Assembly: GCA_021776395.1 (NCBI GenBank) | Contig: JAJFFZ010000029.1 | Span: 1-32,094, forward strand | Length of the DNA: 32,094 nucleotides | DNA from: Hyphococcus sp. | Lineage (GTDB): Bacteria > Pseudomonadota > Alphaproteobacteria > Caulobacterales > Parvularculaceae | Direction of reading: 5' to 3' | Shown: in pieces, positions 24,382 through 31,949 of the stretch | How the letters are laid out: the number at the start of each line of letters is the position of its first letter | Numbering within the stretch: the first letter of the stretch is position 1 | The notes under the pieces: model-generated | Databases searched by the model: none | What the model saw: only the letters and a program-made list of their open reading frames with translations | Told to the model about the DNA's origin: nothing | Position numbers and translations under genes: made by a program

Positions 24382-25755
24382 TTACGCCGCGCTTTTAATC
24401 ACCCGGTTGCGCCCGCAAGTCTTGGCTTCATAAAGCGCTTCATCGGCGCGTTTAATCAGCTTTTGCGCATTATCTTCTTCTGGCCCGCCTTCGGTCGAGC
24501 CGATACCGATGCTCACCGTCGCCTTGATTTCTGCACCACCCGCGCCGACCAGAAATTTCGCCGTGGCAATTTCCTGACGCAGACGTTCAGCGACGACTGA
24601 CGCAAACGCGATGTCGGTATCGGGCATCGCGATCAAAAATTCCTCGCCGCCATAGCGGCAGGCCAAATCAATCCCGCGCACAGACCGCGAGATGCGTTCG
24701 GCAAATTCCTGAATAACTTTGTCGCCGACATCATGGCCGTGGGTGTCATTGACTTCTTTAAAGTGATCGATGTCGAGGATCATCACCGCAAGCGGCCGGC
24801 CGGTCCATTTCGCGCGGTCAAACATTGCCGACAGATGGCTGGCCAGATAACGGCGATTGTAAAGCCCGGTCAACTGATCGGTCACCGCCATCTCAAGGCT
24901 CGCCTGGAACGAAGAGCGCAGCTGGTCGACATAGCGCATGCGGCGCAATTGCGTTGCAACGCGCGCGCCCAACTCACCCTTGTCGATCGGCTTGGTCAGA
25001 TAGTCATTGACGCCAATATCCAGCGCCCGCACCAGTTTGCGCGTATCGCCCTTGCGCACAACCGCCAGGATCGGCGTCAGTCTGGTCTCTTCAAACGACC
25101 GGATCGATGAGCACAAGCGCAGCGGATCCATCGCTTCGAGCGACATATTTACAATGATCAAATCAAAATCGCCTGACCGCACCTGAACTAAAGCCGCCTC
25201 AGGGTCGACTTCGTTCGCAATAATATAGCCCTCGCCAAGCGCAGTTTTTAAGCGTTCCGTCTGCTCCTCATTATCGTCAATGATCAATATGCTGCTTTCG
25301 CCATCATCAACTTCGACATCAATACTATCAACAACGCCGAGGCCCTTGCCGGTCGTATAGCGTGCGCGTAACTCGTCGGTCATCATCTTCAGGCGCGTCA
25401 GGGAGCGCACCCGTGCAAACAGAGCAACGTCTTCAACCGGCTTGGTGAGGAAATCGTCAGCGCCGGCTTCAAGCCCTGCGACACGGTCCGCTTGCTGATC
25501 AAGTGCGGTGACCATGACGATCGGGATATGCATTGTCTCGGGATCCGCCTTCAGCCGGCGGCAGGTTTCAAACCCATCAAGCCCCGGCATCATAACGTCG
25601 AGCAGAATGATGTCGGGTTGCTCGGCCTGGGCGATGGTGATCGCCTCCTCGCCGGAATAGGCGCCCAACACGTCAAAATACTCTGCGCGAAGCTTGGCTT
25701 CGAGCAGTTTCACGTTTGGTTCTAAATCGTCGACGACTAATACGCGCGCCGTCAT
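24382..25755 (-). CDS. pleD: Diguanylate cyclase response regulator PleD
   Basis: PleD makes cyclic di-GMP and drives the swarmer-to-stalked cell transition in Caulobacter relatives. The 457-residue protein has receiver domain 1 (residues 1-120) with phospho-acceptor Asp53 in IILLDVMMPG, receiver domain 2 (about 150-275) in which the acceptor position is Asn (LIIVNMSLE), and a GGDEF domain with GGEEF at 369-373. The RGID five residues before GGEEF fits the RxxD product-inhibition site. The Asn in receiver 2 matches its known adaptor, non-phosphorylated role. It follows divK in the same direction after 42 bases, the conserved divK-pleD order, and divK acts upstream of PleD phosphorylation. Confidence 0.96.
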   Translation of the reverse strand: MTARVLVVDDLEPNVKLLEAKLRAEYFDVLGAYSGEEAITIAQAEQPDIILLDVMMPGLDGFETCRRLKADPETMHIPIVMVTALDQQADRVAGLEAGADDFLTKPVEDVALFARVRSLTRLKMMTDELRARYTTGKGLGVVDSIDVEVDDGESSILIIDDNEEQTERLKTALGEGYIIANEVDPEAALVQVRSGDFDLIIVNMSLEAMDPLRLCSSIRSFEETRLTPILAVVRKGDTRKLVRALDIGVNDYLTKPIDKGELGARVATQLRRMRYVDQLRSSFQASLEMAVTDQLTGLYNRRYLASHLSAMFDRAKWTGRPLAVMILDIDHFKEVNDTHGHDVGDKVIQEFAERISRSVRGIDLACRYGGEEFLIAMPDTDIAFASVVAERLRQEIATAKFLVGAGGAEIKATVSIGIGSTEGGPEEDNAQKLIKRADEALYEAKTCGRNRVIKSAA

Positions 25756-25797
25756 ACGGGGCCCCCGTCAAAAACAATCAGCTAAGTTGGATTAAGT

Positions 25798-26205
25798 CTA
25801 ATCCAAATACCTTTTCACTTTCTCAAGAAACGAGACCACGGAAATAGGTTTTGCAATGTAATCTTCGCACCCGCCCTGGCGAATGCGTTCTTCGTCGCCT
25901 TTCATGGCGAAGGCGGTGACGGCGATAATCGGAATGTCGGCCAATTCCGCATTATCCTTAATTTTTCTAGTCACTTCCAGGCCGGAAACCTCCGGAAGCT
26001 GAATGTCCATCAAGATAAGGTCCGGCCGGTGGTCGATGGCGAGTTTGAGCGCCTCGGGGCCTGTGCGGGCCTCAAGTGTCTGATAGCCATGGGCTTCAAG
26101 CAGATCATGAAACAATTTCATGTTCAGCTCGTTGTCCTCAACGATAAGCACCGTCTTTGGAAGCGCCGGCATATCAAGCTTTTCCATTGCAGACATCATA
26201 CGCAT
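25798..26205 (-). CDS. divK: Single-domain response regulator DivK
   Basis: DivK is a stand-alone receiver that passes signals among the cell-fate kinases (DivJ, PleC, CckA via DivL) and so controls CtrA in alphaproteobacteria. The 135-residue product is one receiver domain, with [20 protein letters not shown], phospho-acceptor Asp67 in [10 protein letters not shown] and [20 protein letters not shown]-like wording, nearly diagnostic of DivK. I list ATG 26205, with AGAGG 5 bases before it; the in-frame ATG at 26187 would give a more usual length and is a real alternative. The upstream gap holds a CtrA-like box and a GANTC site. pleD follows in the same operon. Confidence 0.95.
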   Translation of the reverse strand: MRMMSAMEKLDMPALPKTVLIVEDNELNMKLFHDLLEAHGYQTLEARTGPEALKLAIDHRPDLILMDIQLPEVSGLEVTRKIKDNAELADIPIIAVTAFAMKGDEERIRQGGCEDYIAKPISVVSFLEKVKRYLD

Positions 26206-26224
26206 ACAAGCCTCTGGTCGCGCC

Positions 26225-26229
26225 GAATC
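26225..26229. promoter_or_regulatory. GANTC (CcrM-type) site upstream of divK
   Basis: A GAATC lies 20 bases upstream of the divK start. Alphaproteobacterial CcrM methylates GANTC, and promoter sites can link transcription to the replication state. A five-base site with one free base is common by chance, so its meaning is uncertain. Confidence 0.3.
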
Positions 26230-26262
26230 AGCGCTCCGGTGTTAAGTATTGCGACAAAGGTC

Positions 26263-26277
26263 TTAATCGATTGTTTA
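26263..26277. promoter_or_regulatory. CtrA-like box between divK and dinB
   Basis: TTAA-N7-TTTA at 26263-26277 differs by one base from the CtrA consensus TTAA-N7-TTAA. It sits 58 bases upstream of divK and 56 bases upstream of dinB. Since DivK is part of the CtrA circuit, a feedback site here makes sense, but single-mismatch sites also occur by chance in AT-rich gaps. Confidence 0.4.
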
Positions 26278-26332
26278 TCCTGAGCGCCGATGGGGGATAT
26301 TTTTCAGCCCCTTTCTGGTAACGTTTTGTTAA

Positions 26333-27604
26333 ATGTTTGCTATCGCGGATACCGCTTTTTGCCGGGCCTGTTACGCCCGCATGCCCGCCGGGGCGCGCCA
26401 ATGCGCCGCCTGCGGCGATCAGCGCATTGTGTCGCATCCAGAGCTTTTCGACCTGACAATCGCCCATCTTGATTGTGACGCCTTCTACGCCGCAATCGAA
26501 AAACGTGATGATCCGGGGCTCAACGACAAGCCGGTGATTGTCGGCGGCGGCGTGCGGGGGGTGGTGTCCACCTGCTGGTATGTGGCGCGCACCTATGGGA
26601 TAAAATCGGCCATGCCGATGTTCCGGGCGCTCAAAGCCTGCCCTGATGCGGTTGTCATCAAGCCGAATATGGCGAAATACGTCGCGGTCGGGCGGGCGGT
26701 GCGCGAGATGATGCGCGATCTGACGCCGATGGTCGAACCCTTGTCGATTGACGAGGCCTTCATGGACCTCACCGGCACAGAACGGCTGCATGGCGGGCCG
26801 CCCGCCATCACCCTGGCTAAGCTACAGGCGCGAATCAAAACCGAGCTTGGGGTCACCGCCTCGGTCGGCCTTTCCCACAACAAGTTTCTGGCGAAAATCG
26901 CCTCCGACCTCGACAAGCCGCAGGGCTTTTCAGTGATCGGCAAAGACGAGACGCTGGTGTTTCTGGCGCGCCAGCCGGTGACCAAAATCTGGGGCGTCGG
27001 CGCGGCGATGGCCGCCAGGCTTGAGGGTGACGGCATCGCCACGATAGGCCAGCTACAAAAGCTCGACGCGGCAACGCTCGCCAAGCGCTATGGCGAGATT
27101 GGCTTGCGTCTGGCGCGGCTGTCTCAAGGCGAGGATGCGCGGCGCATTAAACCCCGGCGCGAGACCAAAAGCATCTCATCGGAGACCACCTTTAATCACG
27201 ACATCACAGATGTGCAAAAGCTGGAAGATATTTTGTGGGACTTATGCGAAAAAGTCTCTGCACGAATGAAGGCGAGCGAATTCGAAGGCCGCGTTATCAC
27301 GCTGAAGCTGAAATCCGCCAGTTTCAAAACCATCACCCGGCGATTGACGCTCGAGGCGCCGAGCAATCTGGCGCGCATCGCCTTTGCCGCGACCAAGAAA
27401 ATGCTGCATGAGGCGGCCGGCGACACTGCTTTCCGCCTTATAGGGGTTGGCTTTTCCGACCTGGTCGTTGCGGGCGAGCCCATTGAGGCTGACCTGTTCG
27501 GCGAGGACCGCGAGCGCATCGCCGCTCAGGAAAAAGCCATCGACGCGATCCGCGAGAAATTCGGCAAGGACGCGGTGAAGGCTGGCAGGACATTGCGGAA
27601 ATAA
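26333..27604 (+). CDS. dinB: DNA polymerase IV (Y-family) with N-terminal zinc-ribbon-like motif
   Basis: DinB copies damaged DNA with low fidelity. The 423-residue protein has an N-terminal extension with Cys10, Cys13, Cys24 and Cys27 (CRAC and CAAC, probable zinc ribbon), typical of an alphaproteobacterial DinB branch. The polymerase core follows: IAHLDCDAFYAAIEKRDD (catalytic Asp/palm), VIVGGGVRGVVSTCWYVAR, LSIDEAFMD with the acidic catalytic pair, and SVGLSHNKFLAKIAS. The little-finger domain covers about 290-400. It is divergent from divK, and no clear LexA-type site was found in the shared 127-base gap. ATG 26333 is the start that includes the cysteines. Confidence 0.95.
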   Translation: MFAIADTAFCRACYARMPAGARQCAACGDQRIVSHPELFDLTIAHLDCDAFYAAIEKRDDPGLNDKPVIVGGGVRGVVSTCWYVARTYGIKSAMPMFRALKACPDAVVIKPNMAKYVAVGRAVREMMRDLTPMVEPLSIDEAFMDLTGTERLHGGPPAITLAKLQARIKTELGVTASVGLSHNKFLAKIASDLDKPQGFSVIGKDETLVFLARQPVTKIWGVGAAMAARLEGDGIATIGQLQKLDAATLAKRYGEIGLRLARLSQGEDARRIKPRRETKSISSETTFNHDITDVQKLEDILWDLCEKVSARMKASEFEGRVITLKLKSASFKTITRRLTLEAPSNLARIAFAATKKMLHEAAGDTAFRLIGVGFSDLVVAGEPIEADLFGEDRERIAAQEKAIDAIREKFGKDAVKAGRTLRK

Positions 27605-27685
27605 CCAACTTGTCAATGACTAACCGCGACAGCTTCGCTATAAGTGGTGATAAGCAAAATACCGCCCAACCAGCAAGGATGTCCC

Positions 27686-28147
27686 ATGTCGCAAATTGAA
27701 AACCAGCTCACCGAACTTGGCATCGTGTTGCCCGAGCCGACGGCGCCGGTTGCTAACTACGTCCCTTATGTCATCAGCGGCAAACTGGTGTTTATTTCCG
27801 GCCAGGTGTCGATTGGCCCGGACGGTTTGATCACTGGAAAGCTCGGGCGCGAGCTAGATGTGGAGCAAGGCGTGATGGCGGCGCATGCTTGCGGCGTCAA
27901 TCTCATCGCGCAACTGAAAGCGGCTTGCGACGGCGATCTCGACCGGGTTGCGCGGGTTGTGAAACTGGGCGGCTTCGTCAACTGCACCGATGATTTTACT
28001 GGCCAACCGAAAGTCATCAACGGAACCTCCGATCTGATGGTCGCGGTGTTTGGCGAACGCGGACGTCATGCGCGCGCTGCGGTCGGCGCGCCGTCGCTGC
28101 CGATGGACGCCGCCGTTGAAGTCGACGGCGTGTTCGAGATTAAATAA
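27686..28147 (+). CDS. RidA/YjgF family protein
   Basis: The 153-residue protein belongs to the Rid (YER057c/UK114) family, several members of which hydrolyse reactive enamine/imine intermediates. It has LVFISGQVSIGPDG near residues 33-46, VVKLGGFVNCTDDF in the middle and the C-terminal HARAAVGAPSLPMDAAVEVDG, where the Arg in HARAAVG aligns with the substrate-carboxylate arginine of active RidA. The MSQIENQLTELGIVLPEP start belongs to a longer Rid subgroup. AAGGA precedes ATG 27686. Its TAA overlaps the next ATG by one base (TAATG), so the acyltransferase downstream is probably translated by reinitiation. Confidence 0.9.
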   Translation: MSQIENQLTELGIVLPEPTAPVANYVPYVISGKLVFISGQVSIGPDGLITGKLGRELDVEQGVMAAHACGVNLIAQLKAACDGDLDRVARVVKLGGFVNCTDDFTGQPKVINGTSDLMVAVFGERGRHARAAVGAPSLPMDAAVEVDGVFEIK

Positions 28148-29310
28148 TGCCCGATGGCTCCGACGCATTGCTGGCGCGCACCGTCTCCTCGATCGCCGAG
28201 ATTGATCCGGCGGTGTGGAATGCGTTGGCGAACCCTCCCGGCGCACCGCTTAATCCGTTTGTTTCGCACGAGTTTCTCGCCGCGCTGGAGACATCAAAAT
28301 CCGTTGCCCATGAAGCCGGCTGGGCGCCTTTGCACCTCCTGCTGGAAGAGCGTGGCGAGATTGTCGCCGCCGCGCCGCTTTACGCCAAGGGCCACAGCCA
28401 GGGCGAATATGTGTTCGATCATCATTGGGCGGATGCTTACGCCCGCGCCGGCGGGCGCTACTATCCCAAGCTGGTTTGCGCCGCGCCGTTCACGCCGGTT
28501 CCGGGCCCGCGCCTGCTGGCCAAAGACGCCGCCGCCAAGCGCAACCTCGCGTCAGCCTTGCGCCAGATGACGGCGCAACTCGGCGCGTCCTCCCTGCATG
28601 TGAATTTTATCTCGAAGGCAGAGCAGGAAATTCTCACACAAGCTGGCTTTCTAGCGCGCATCGGCGAGCAATATCATTGGTTCAATCGCGGCTACCAATC
28701 CTTCGACGATTTCCTCGATCAGCTTTCATCGCGCAAACGCAAAACCATCCGCCGCGAGCGGCGCGGCGCCCTCGCGGAAGGGCTCATCATCCGGCGATTG
28801 CTCGGCGCGGAAATAACGCCGCATCACTGGGACGCGATGTGGCAGTTCTATCAGGATACCGGCGCACGCAAATGGGGCCATCCCTATCTGACGCGCAGTT
28901 TTTTTGATCTGCTCGCCGAACATATGCCGGAACAGCTGTTGTTCATCGTCGCCGAACGCGAAGGCGAACCGGTCGCCGGCGCGCTCAACTTCATTGGCGG
29001 CGATACGCTTTATGGACGCTATTGGGGGTGCAGCGAAGACGCGCCGTTCCTGCATTTTGAAATCTGTTATTATCAGGCCATCGACTACGCGATTGAACGC
29101 GGCCTGGCTCGGGTTGAAGCCGGCGCTCAGGGTGAGCACAAAATCGCCAGAGGCTATGAACCGGTCGCCACCTATTCGGCGCACTGGATTGAAGATAGCA
29201 GCTTTCGCGACGCGATTGCGCGGTATTTAGAAGCCGAACGCGATCAGACCGGCCAGGGCATTGAAGCTTTAAAACAGTTCACGCCGTTTAAGAACAATGG
29301 GACGCCATAA
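28147..29310 (+). CDS. FemAB-like/GNAT-fold acyltransferase (DUF482 type)
   Basis: The 387-residue protein resembles the FemAB-like (peptidogalycan biosynthesis, DUF482) family of GNAT-fold proteins. Recognisable parts are NPFVSHEFLAALE near residue 36, the YVFDHHWADAYARAGGRYYPKL stretch at about 88-110, the helical, basic SSRKRKTIRRERRGA at about 195-210, and the GNAT-like end GALNFIGGDTLYGRYWGC with HFEICYYQAIDYAIERGL. The acceptor substrate is unknown. It starts on the last base of the RidA stop and ends before or within the start of an SRPBCC gene, so the three genes are a unit. Confidence 0.82.
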   Translation: MPDGSDALLARTVSSIAEIDPAVWNALANPPGAPLNPFVSHEFLAALETSKSVAHEAGWAPLHLLLEERGEIVAAAPLYAKGHSQGEYVFDHHWADAYARAGGRYYPKLVCAAPFTPVPGPRLLAKDAAAKRNLASALRQMTAQLGASSLHVNFISKAEQEILTQAGFLARIGEQYHWFNRGYQSFDDFLDQLSSRKRKTIRRERRGALAEGLIIRRLLGAEITPHHWDAMWQFYQDTGARKWGHPYLTRSFFDLLAEHMPEQLLFIVAEREGEPVAGALNFIGGDTLYGRYWGCSEDAPFLHFEICYYQAIDYAIERGLARVEAGAQGEHKIARGYEPVATYSAHWIEDSSFRDAIARYLEAERDQTGQGIEALKQFTPFKNNGTP

Positions 29311-29311
29311 A

Positions 29312-29794
29312 ATGACGCCAACAATAAACTGGCCCGAGCGATACCGGCCTGAGAACTGCGCTGTACACGTTGTAAATGAGCTGGCGATGGATGCCTCGCC
29401 GGCCGCAGTTTGGGATTGCCTGGTGCAGGCGTCCGAATGGCCGCAATGGTATCCCAACGCCGCCAATATTGTCGTCAAGGATGCGCCGGATGGGCGGCTG
29501 ACAGACGGCGCGCGGTTCCGCTGGAAAACGTTCGGCGTCACCATCAATACGACAGTTGAGGAATTTATACCCAACGAGCGCATCGCCTGGAGCGCCAACG
29601 CATTCGGCATTGACGTCTATCACGCATGGCTGATCACCGCGACGCCGCAAGGCTGCCATGTCCTCACTGAAGAGACGCAAAACGGCTTCCTGGCGCGGAT
29701 TGGCCACATGATGCGGCCGCGCAAAATGCATAAATTCCACCAAGTCTGGCTCGAAAACCTTCGCACCCGCGCCAGACAGAGAGAACGCCAGTAG
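29312..29794 (+). CDS. SRPBCC-fold protein (polyketide cyclase/dehydrase-like)
   Basis: The 160-residue protein has a START/Bet v 1-like (SRPBCC) fold by pattern: an initial strand (AVHVVNELAMDASPAAVWDC), a helix with LVQASEWPQWYPNA, then alternating strands (RFRWKTFGVTINTTVEEFIP, RIAWSANAFGIDVYHAW, CHVLTEETQNG) and a long C-terminal helix (MHKFHQVWLENLRTRARQ). Such proteins bind hydrophobic ligands in a deep cavity; the ligand is unknown. The start is either 29297, overlapping the previous gene by 14 bases, or 29312; I prefer 29312 because GGGA lies 9 bases before it. It is in line with the RidA and FemAB-like genes. Confidence 0.8.
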   Translation: MTPTINWPERYRPENCAVHVVNELAMDASPAAVWDCLVQASEWPQWYPNAANIVVKDAPDGRLTDGARFRWKTFGVTINTTVEEFIPNERIAWSANAFGIDVYHAWLITATPQGCHVLTEETQNGFLARIGHMMRPRKMHKFHQVWLENLRTRARQRERQ

Positions 29795-29874
29795 TGGTGC
29801 ATCAGGCCGGTTGAGCAAAGCGCCGCGAAGCCATATGTTACTATTGTCCGTCCGAAGTCAGAAATCGAGCTCCA

Positions 29875-30108
29875 ATGAAAACTATCAAACGCATGCACAA
29901 TCTGCAGGAAGCCAAAATCATCGTCGGCTTCCTCAACGCACACGGCATTGACGCAGAACTGATGGACGGCGCGATTAATTCCGTCCTCCCGGTTGTCACC
30001 GGCGGCGTGCGTATTGCCGTGCCTGTGGCGCAGGAAGCAGAAGCGCTGACACTGTTGGCTAATGCGGAGAGCGGCGCCGCCGCGCTTGATGATGGAGACC
30101 AGGAATGA
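29875..30108 (+). CDS. DUF2007-like small protein
   Basis: This 77-residue protein resembles the DUF2007 (putative signal-transducing) family: a ferredoxin-like pattern with MHNLQEAKIIVGFLNAHGIDAELMD, a middle GGVRIAVPVAQEAEALTLL and an acidic end. Function is unknown. Its stop overlaps the following HIT gene by four bases (ATGA), implying co-translation. It follows the SRPBCC gene after an 80-base gap, so a separate promoter is possible. The ribosome site is weak. Confidence 0.7.
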   Translation: MKTIKRMHNLQEAKIIVGFLNAHGIDAELMDGAINSVLPVVTGGVRIAVPVAQEAEALTLLANAESGAAALDDGDQE

Positions 30109-30539
30109 GCCTTGAGGCGCAATACGATCCCGACAACATCTTCGCCAAAATCATCCGCGGCGACATTCCGTCTGTGAAACTGTTCGAGACCGACGCCGTC
30201 CTCGCATTTATGGACGTGTTCCCGCAAAGCGAGGGCCATTGTCTGGTCATTCACAAGCAGGCGACGGCGACCAATCTGTTTGATGTTGACGCCGACGTTC
30301 TCGCGACACTGATGGCGGCGGTTCAAAAACTGGCGCGCGCGGTCCGGGATGGATTGTCGCCGGACGGCATCCGCATTGCGCAGTTTAACGGCGCGCCGGC
30401 GGGGCAAACCGTTTATCATCTGCATTTTCATATTATTCCCGTCTATGAAGGGCGCGCGCTTGGCGCCCACGCCTCCGGCGGTCCGGCGGATGCGGAGAGC
30501 CTTGAAAAGGTCGCCGCAAAAATCCGCGCCGCGCTTTAA
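30105..30539 (+). CDS. HIT family nucleotide hydrolase/transferase
   Basis: The 144-residue protein is a histidine-triad family member with the HxHxH active site in YHLHFHIIPVYEGR, where the middle His is the nucleophile in known HIT enzymes. Upstream are the HIT family landmarks IFAKIIRGDIPSVKLFETD and EGHCLVIHKQ. HIT proteins act on nucleotide-phosphoramidate or dinucleoside polyphosphate substrates; the exact one here is unknown. AGGA sits before ATG 30105. It is translationally coupled to the DUF2007-like gene. Confidence 0.93.
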   Translation: MSLEAQYDPDNIFAKIIRGDIPSVKLFETDAVLAFMDVFPQSEGHCLVIHKQATATNLFDVDADVLATLMAAVQKLARAVRDGLSPDGIRIAQFNGAPAGQTVYHLHFHIIPVYEGRALGAHASGGPADAESLEKVAAKIRAAL

Positions 30540-30671
30540 ATCACGCCCTCCTCACACCTGTCTCACACCATCGTCACCTTGCTCGCGCGCTCGTGTTTTG
30601 CCCGTGAGCGGTATGGCGGCCTATTTCTATTCGTAACGAAATCAAGGCTGTTGGACCTGTTGAGAACGGAT

Positions 30672-31118
30672 ATGAGAAAACGAGCCGTCATATTGAGCGG
30701 GATTGCCGCCGTCGCCCTGACGCTTGGCGCCGTGAGCGCCCCGGCATTTGCAGCGGATGCTGCGGTTGTCGCCAAAGCGGCTTCGGTGCTTTTCTCAGGC
30801 GTCTGGACTAAGAAGTCGTTCAAATCCTCCGGGACATGGGAAATTTTTTCCGAAGGCGACAAGACTTTCGTCAAACTTTCCGCAGATTTCAAAACCCGCA
30901 AGGCGCCCGATCTCAAAATTTTTCTGTCGCCGCTCGCAGCCAAAGACGTCAATGGCCGCAACGCCACAAATGGCGCGGTCCTGATCGCGCCGCTGACAAG
31001 CCGGTCAGGCGAGCAGGTTTACGAAATTCCTGAAGGCGTTGATTTTGCAAACTTCAAATCGGTCCTTATTCACTGCGAGGCATACGCCAAGCTTTGGAGC
31101 GCAGCCGACCTTAGATAA
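30672..31118 (+). CDS. Exported DM13-domain protein
   Basis: The 148-residue protein has a signal peptide (MRKRAVILSGIAAVALTLGA to about AFA, residue 27) and a DM13-like domain: SGTWEIFSEGDKTFVKLSADFKTRKAPDLKIFLSP, then GEQVYEIPEGVDFANFKSVLIHCEAYAKLWSAADL. The late Cys in IHCEAY is the residue proposed to bind a cofactor or take part in redox activity in DM13 domains. The function is not established. It is followed by an intrinsic terminator. ATG 30672 gives the signal peptide; an upstream frame start at 30579 lacks a sensible leader. Confidence 0.85.
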   Translation: MRKRAVILSGIAAVALTLGAVSAPAFAADAAVVAKAASVLFSGVWTKKSFKSSGTWEIFSEGDKTFVKLSADFKTRKAPDLKIFLSPLAAKDVNGRNATNGAVLIAPLTSRSGEQVYEIPEGVDFANFKSVLIHCEAYAKLWSAADLR

Positions 31119-31469
31119 CGAAATTACAAAGGCGCTCATTCCCCCTCCCATTGAGCGCTAATCGAAGAGACCGCCGCGGCCCCATCCCCCGCGGCGGTTT
31201 TTTTATGTTCTTTGAGAAAAAGCCGTCAATTTTATCATCGCCACAGAGGCGGGGTGACGGCAGGGCGCCGTAAATTTCGTCTTTTAGAACTTGGTAAATA
31301 GATAATTCACCGTATATCCTCTTTGTAGAAAGTATATTTTTGTATTCATTTAAGAAACATTCCATATTTAAGAGAATTTTTATATAATTCCGGCCTTTTA
31401 TGTTTGCCGGTTTGTGAGCTGATATGGCTGTGGCCGGCTTAGTGTAGATTATAAGGGATGAGTTTTGTC
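31119..31469. other. Gap with terminator and very AT-rich DNA before the pilin gene
   Basis: This 351-base gap holds the terminator at 31170-31204 and then a sharply AT-rich stretch: 27 of 110 bases are G or C between 31291 and 31400, against about 60% in the genes nearby. Inside it TTTAAGA occurs twice in direct orientation, at 31349-31355 and 31367-31373 (18-base period). Short frames here cross the terminator and look like no family. The stretch is probably the pilin promoter region or imported DNA. Confidence 0.5.
31170..31204 (+). terminator. Intrinsic terminator after the DM13 gene
   Basis: ACCGCCGCGG (31170-31179) pairs perfectly with CCGCGGCGGT (31189-31198) around a 9-base loop, and T occupies 31198-31204. 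The hairpin begins 51 bases after the DM13 stop and should end its transcript. Confidence 0.9.
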
Positions 31470-31949
31470 ATGCGGACACCAAAACCCGAGAAACGACTTC
31501 ATTTGTTCAAAAAGCTTGGCGAATTTTCGCGCGACCAATCCGGGCTGAGCGCCATTGAATATGCGCTGGTCGCCGCATTGATCACCGGCGCTACAATCGT
31601 GTCCGTCGGCCAGGTTGGCGTGGCGACAAGCGGTGCGCTGATGGGGATGAACGCCTCCATTAATGGCAATGGCTCCAACAATAGTGGTGGCGGCGGCGAA
31701 GGCGCTGGCGGCGACAACGGAACGGCAGGCGGCGGCGCGGCAGCAGGCGCCGGCAGTGGTTCTAACAGCGGCGCCGGCTCGAGCGGGAGCGCAGGCAACA
31801 ATAGTGGCGGCGGTGGAAAAAGCGGCGCCTCTGGCAGCGGCAATGGCAATGGCAACCCAAAAGGTAAAAAGCCGAAGAAAAATAAAAAGGGCAAGAAGAA
31901 CAAGAAAAACAAGAAAAACAAAAAGAAAAGCAAAAAACATAAGAAGTAG
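31470..31949 (+). CDS. Flp-type IVb pilin-like protein with Gly/Asn/Ser-rich region and lysine-rich tail
   Basis: The N-terminus matches Flp/Fap-type pilins: a basic leader (KPEKRLHLFKKLGEFSRDQSG), a likely prepilin peptidase site after the Gly of QSG, then LSAIEYALVAALITGATIVS with Glu at mature position 5. Ordinary Flp pilins end soon after this helix. Here about 70 low-complexity Gly/Asn/Ser/Ala residues follow, then a 30-residue tail with 20 lysines, including three KKN units encoded by 9-base repeats at 31893-31919. ATG 31470 (159 residues) is preferred because AAGGGATGAG lies upstream; an ATG at 31458 directly abuts AAGGG and would give 163. No Cpa/Tad secretion gene is in this window. 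The pilin domain call is good; the tail function is unknown. Confidence 0.75.
   Translation: MRTPKPEKRLHLFKKLGEFSRDQSGLSAIEYALVAALITGATIVSVGQVGVATSGALMGMNASINGNGSNNSGGGGEGAGGDNGTAGGGAAAGAGSGSNSGAGSSGSAGNNSGGGGKSGASGSGNGNGNPKGKKPKKNKKGKKNKKNKKNKKKSKKHKK
31677..31807 (+). repeat. 120-bp-spaced intragenic repeat in the low-complexity region
   Basis: The 11-mer AACAATAGTGG occurs at 31677-31687 and again at 31797-31807, exactly 120 bases (40 codons) apart and in frame. Both copies continue as near-identical GGC/GGT runs encoding NNSGGGG. This suggests the Gly/Asn/Ser region grew by internal duplication. Confidence 0.6.

Noticed and set aside
25141-25320. Second receiver domain of PleD with Asn in place of the phospho-acceptor
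   Set aside because: It looked like a loss-of-function change, but a degenerate second receiver is the normal state for PleD.
31111-31365. An 84-codon leftward frame through the AT-rich gap
   Set aside because: It runs through the terminator hairpin and the AT-rich block, has no family resemblance and no good ribosome site.
31861-31949. Lysine tail as a frameshift or IS-derived read-through
   Set aside because: The frame stays open and in register from the pilin head, the stop lies before the insertion sequence, and the tail has regular KKN units. A sequencing slip in the A-rich tract cannot be fully excluded.
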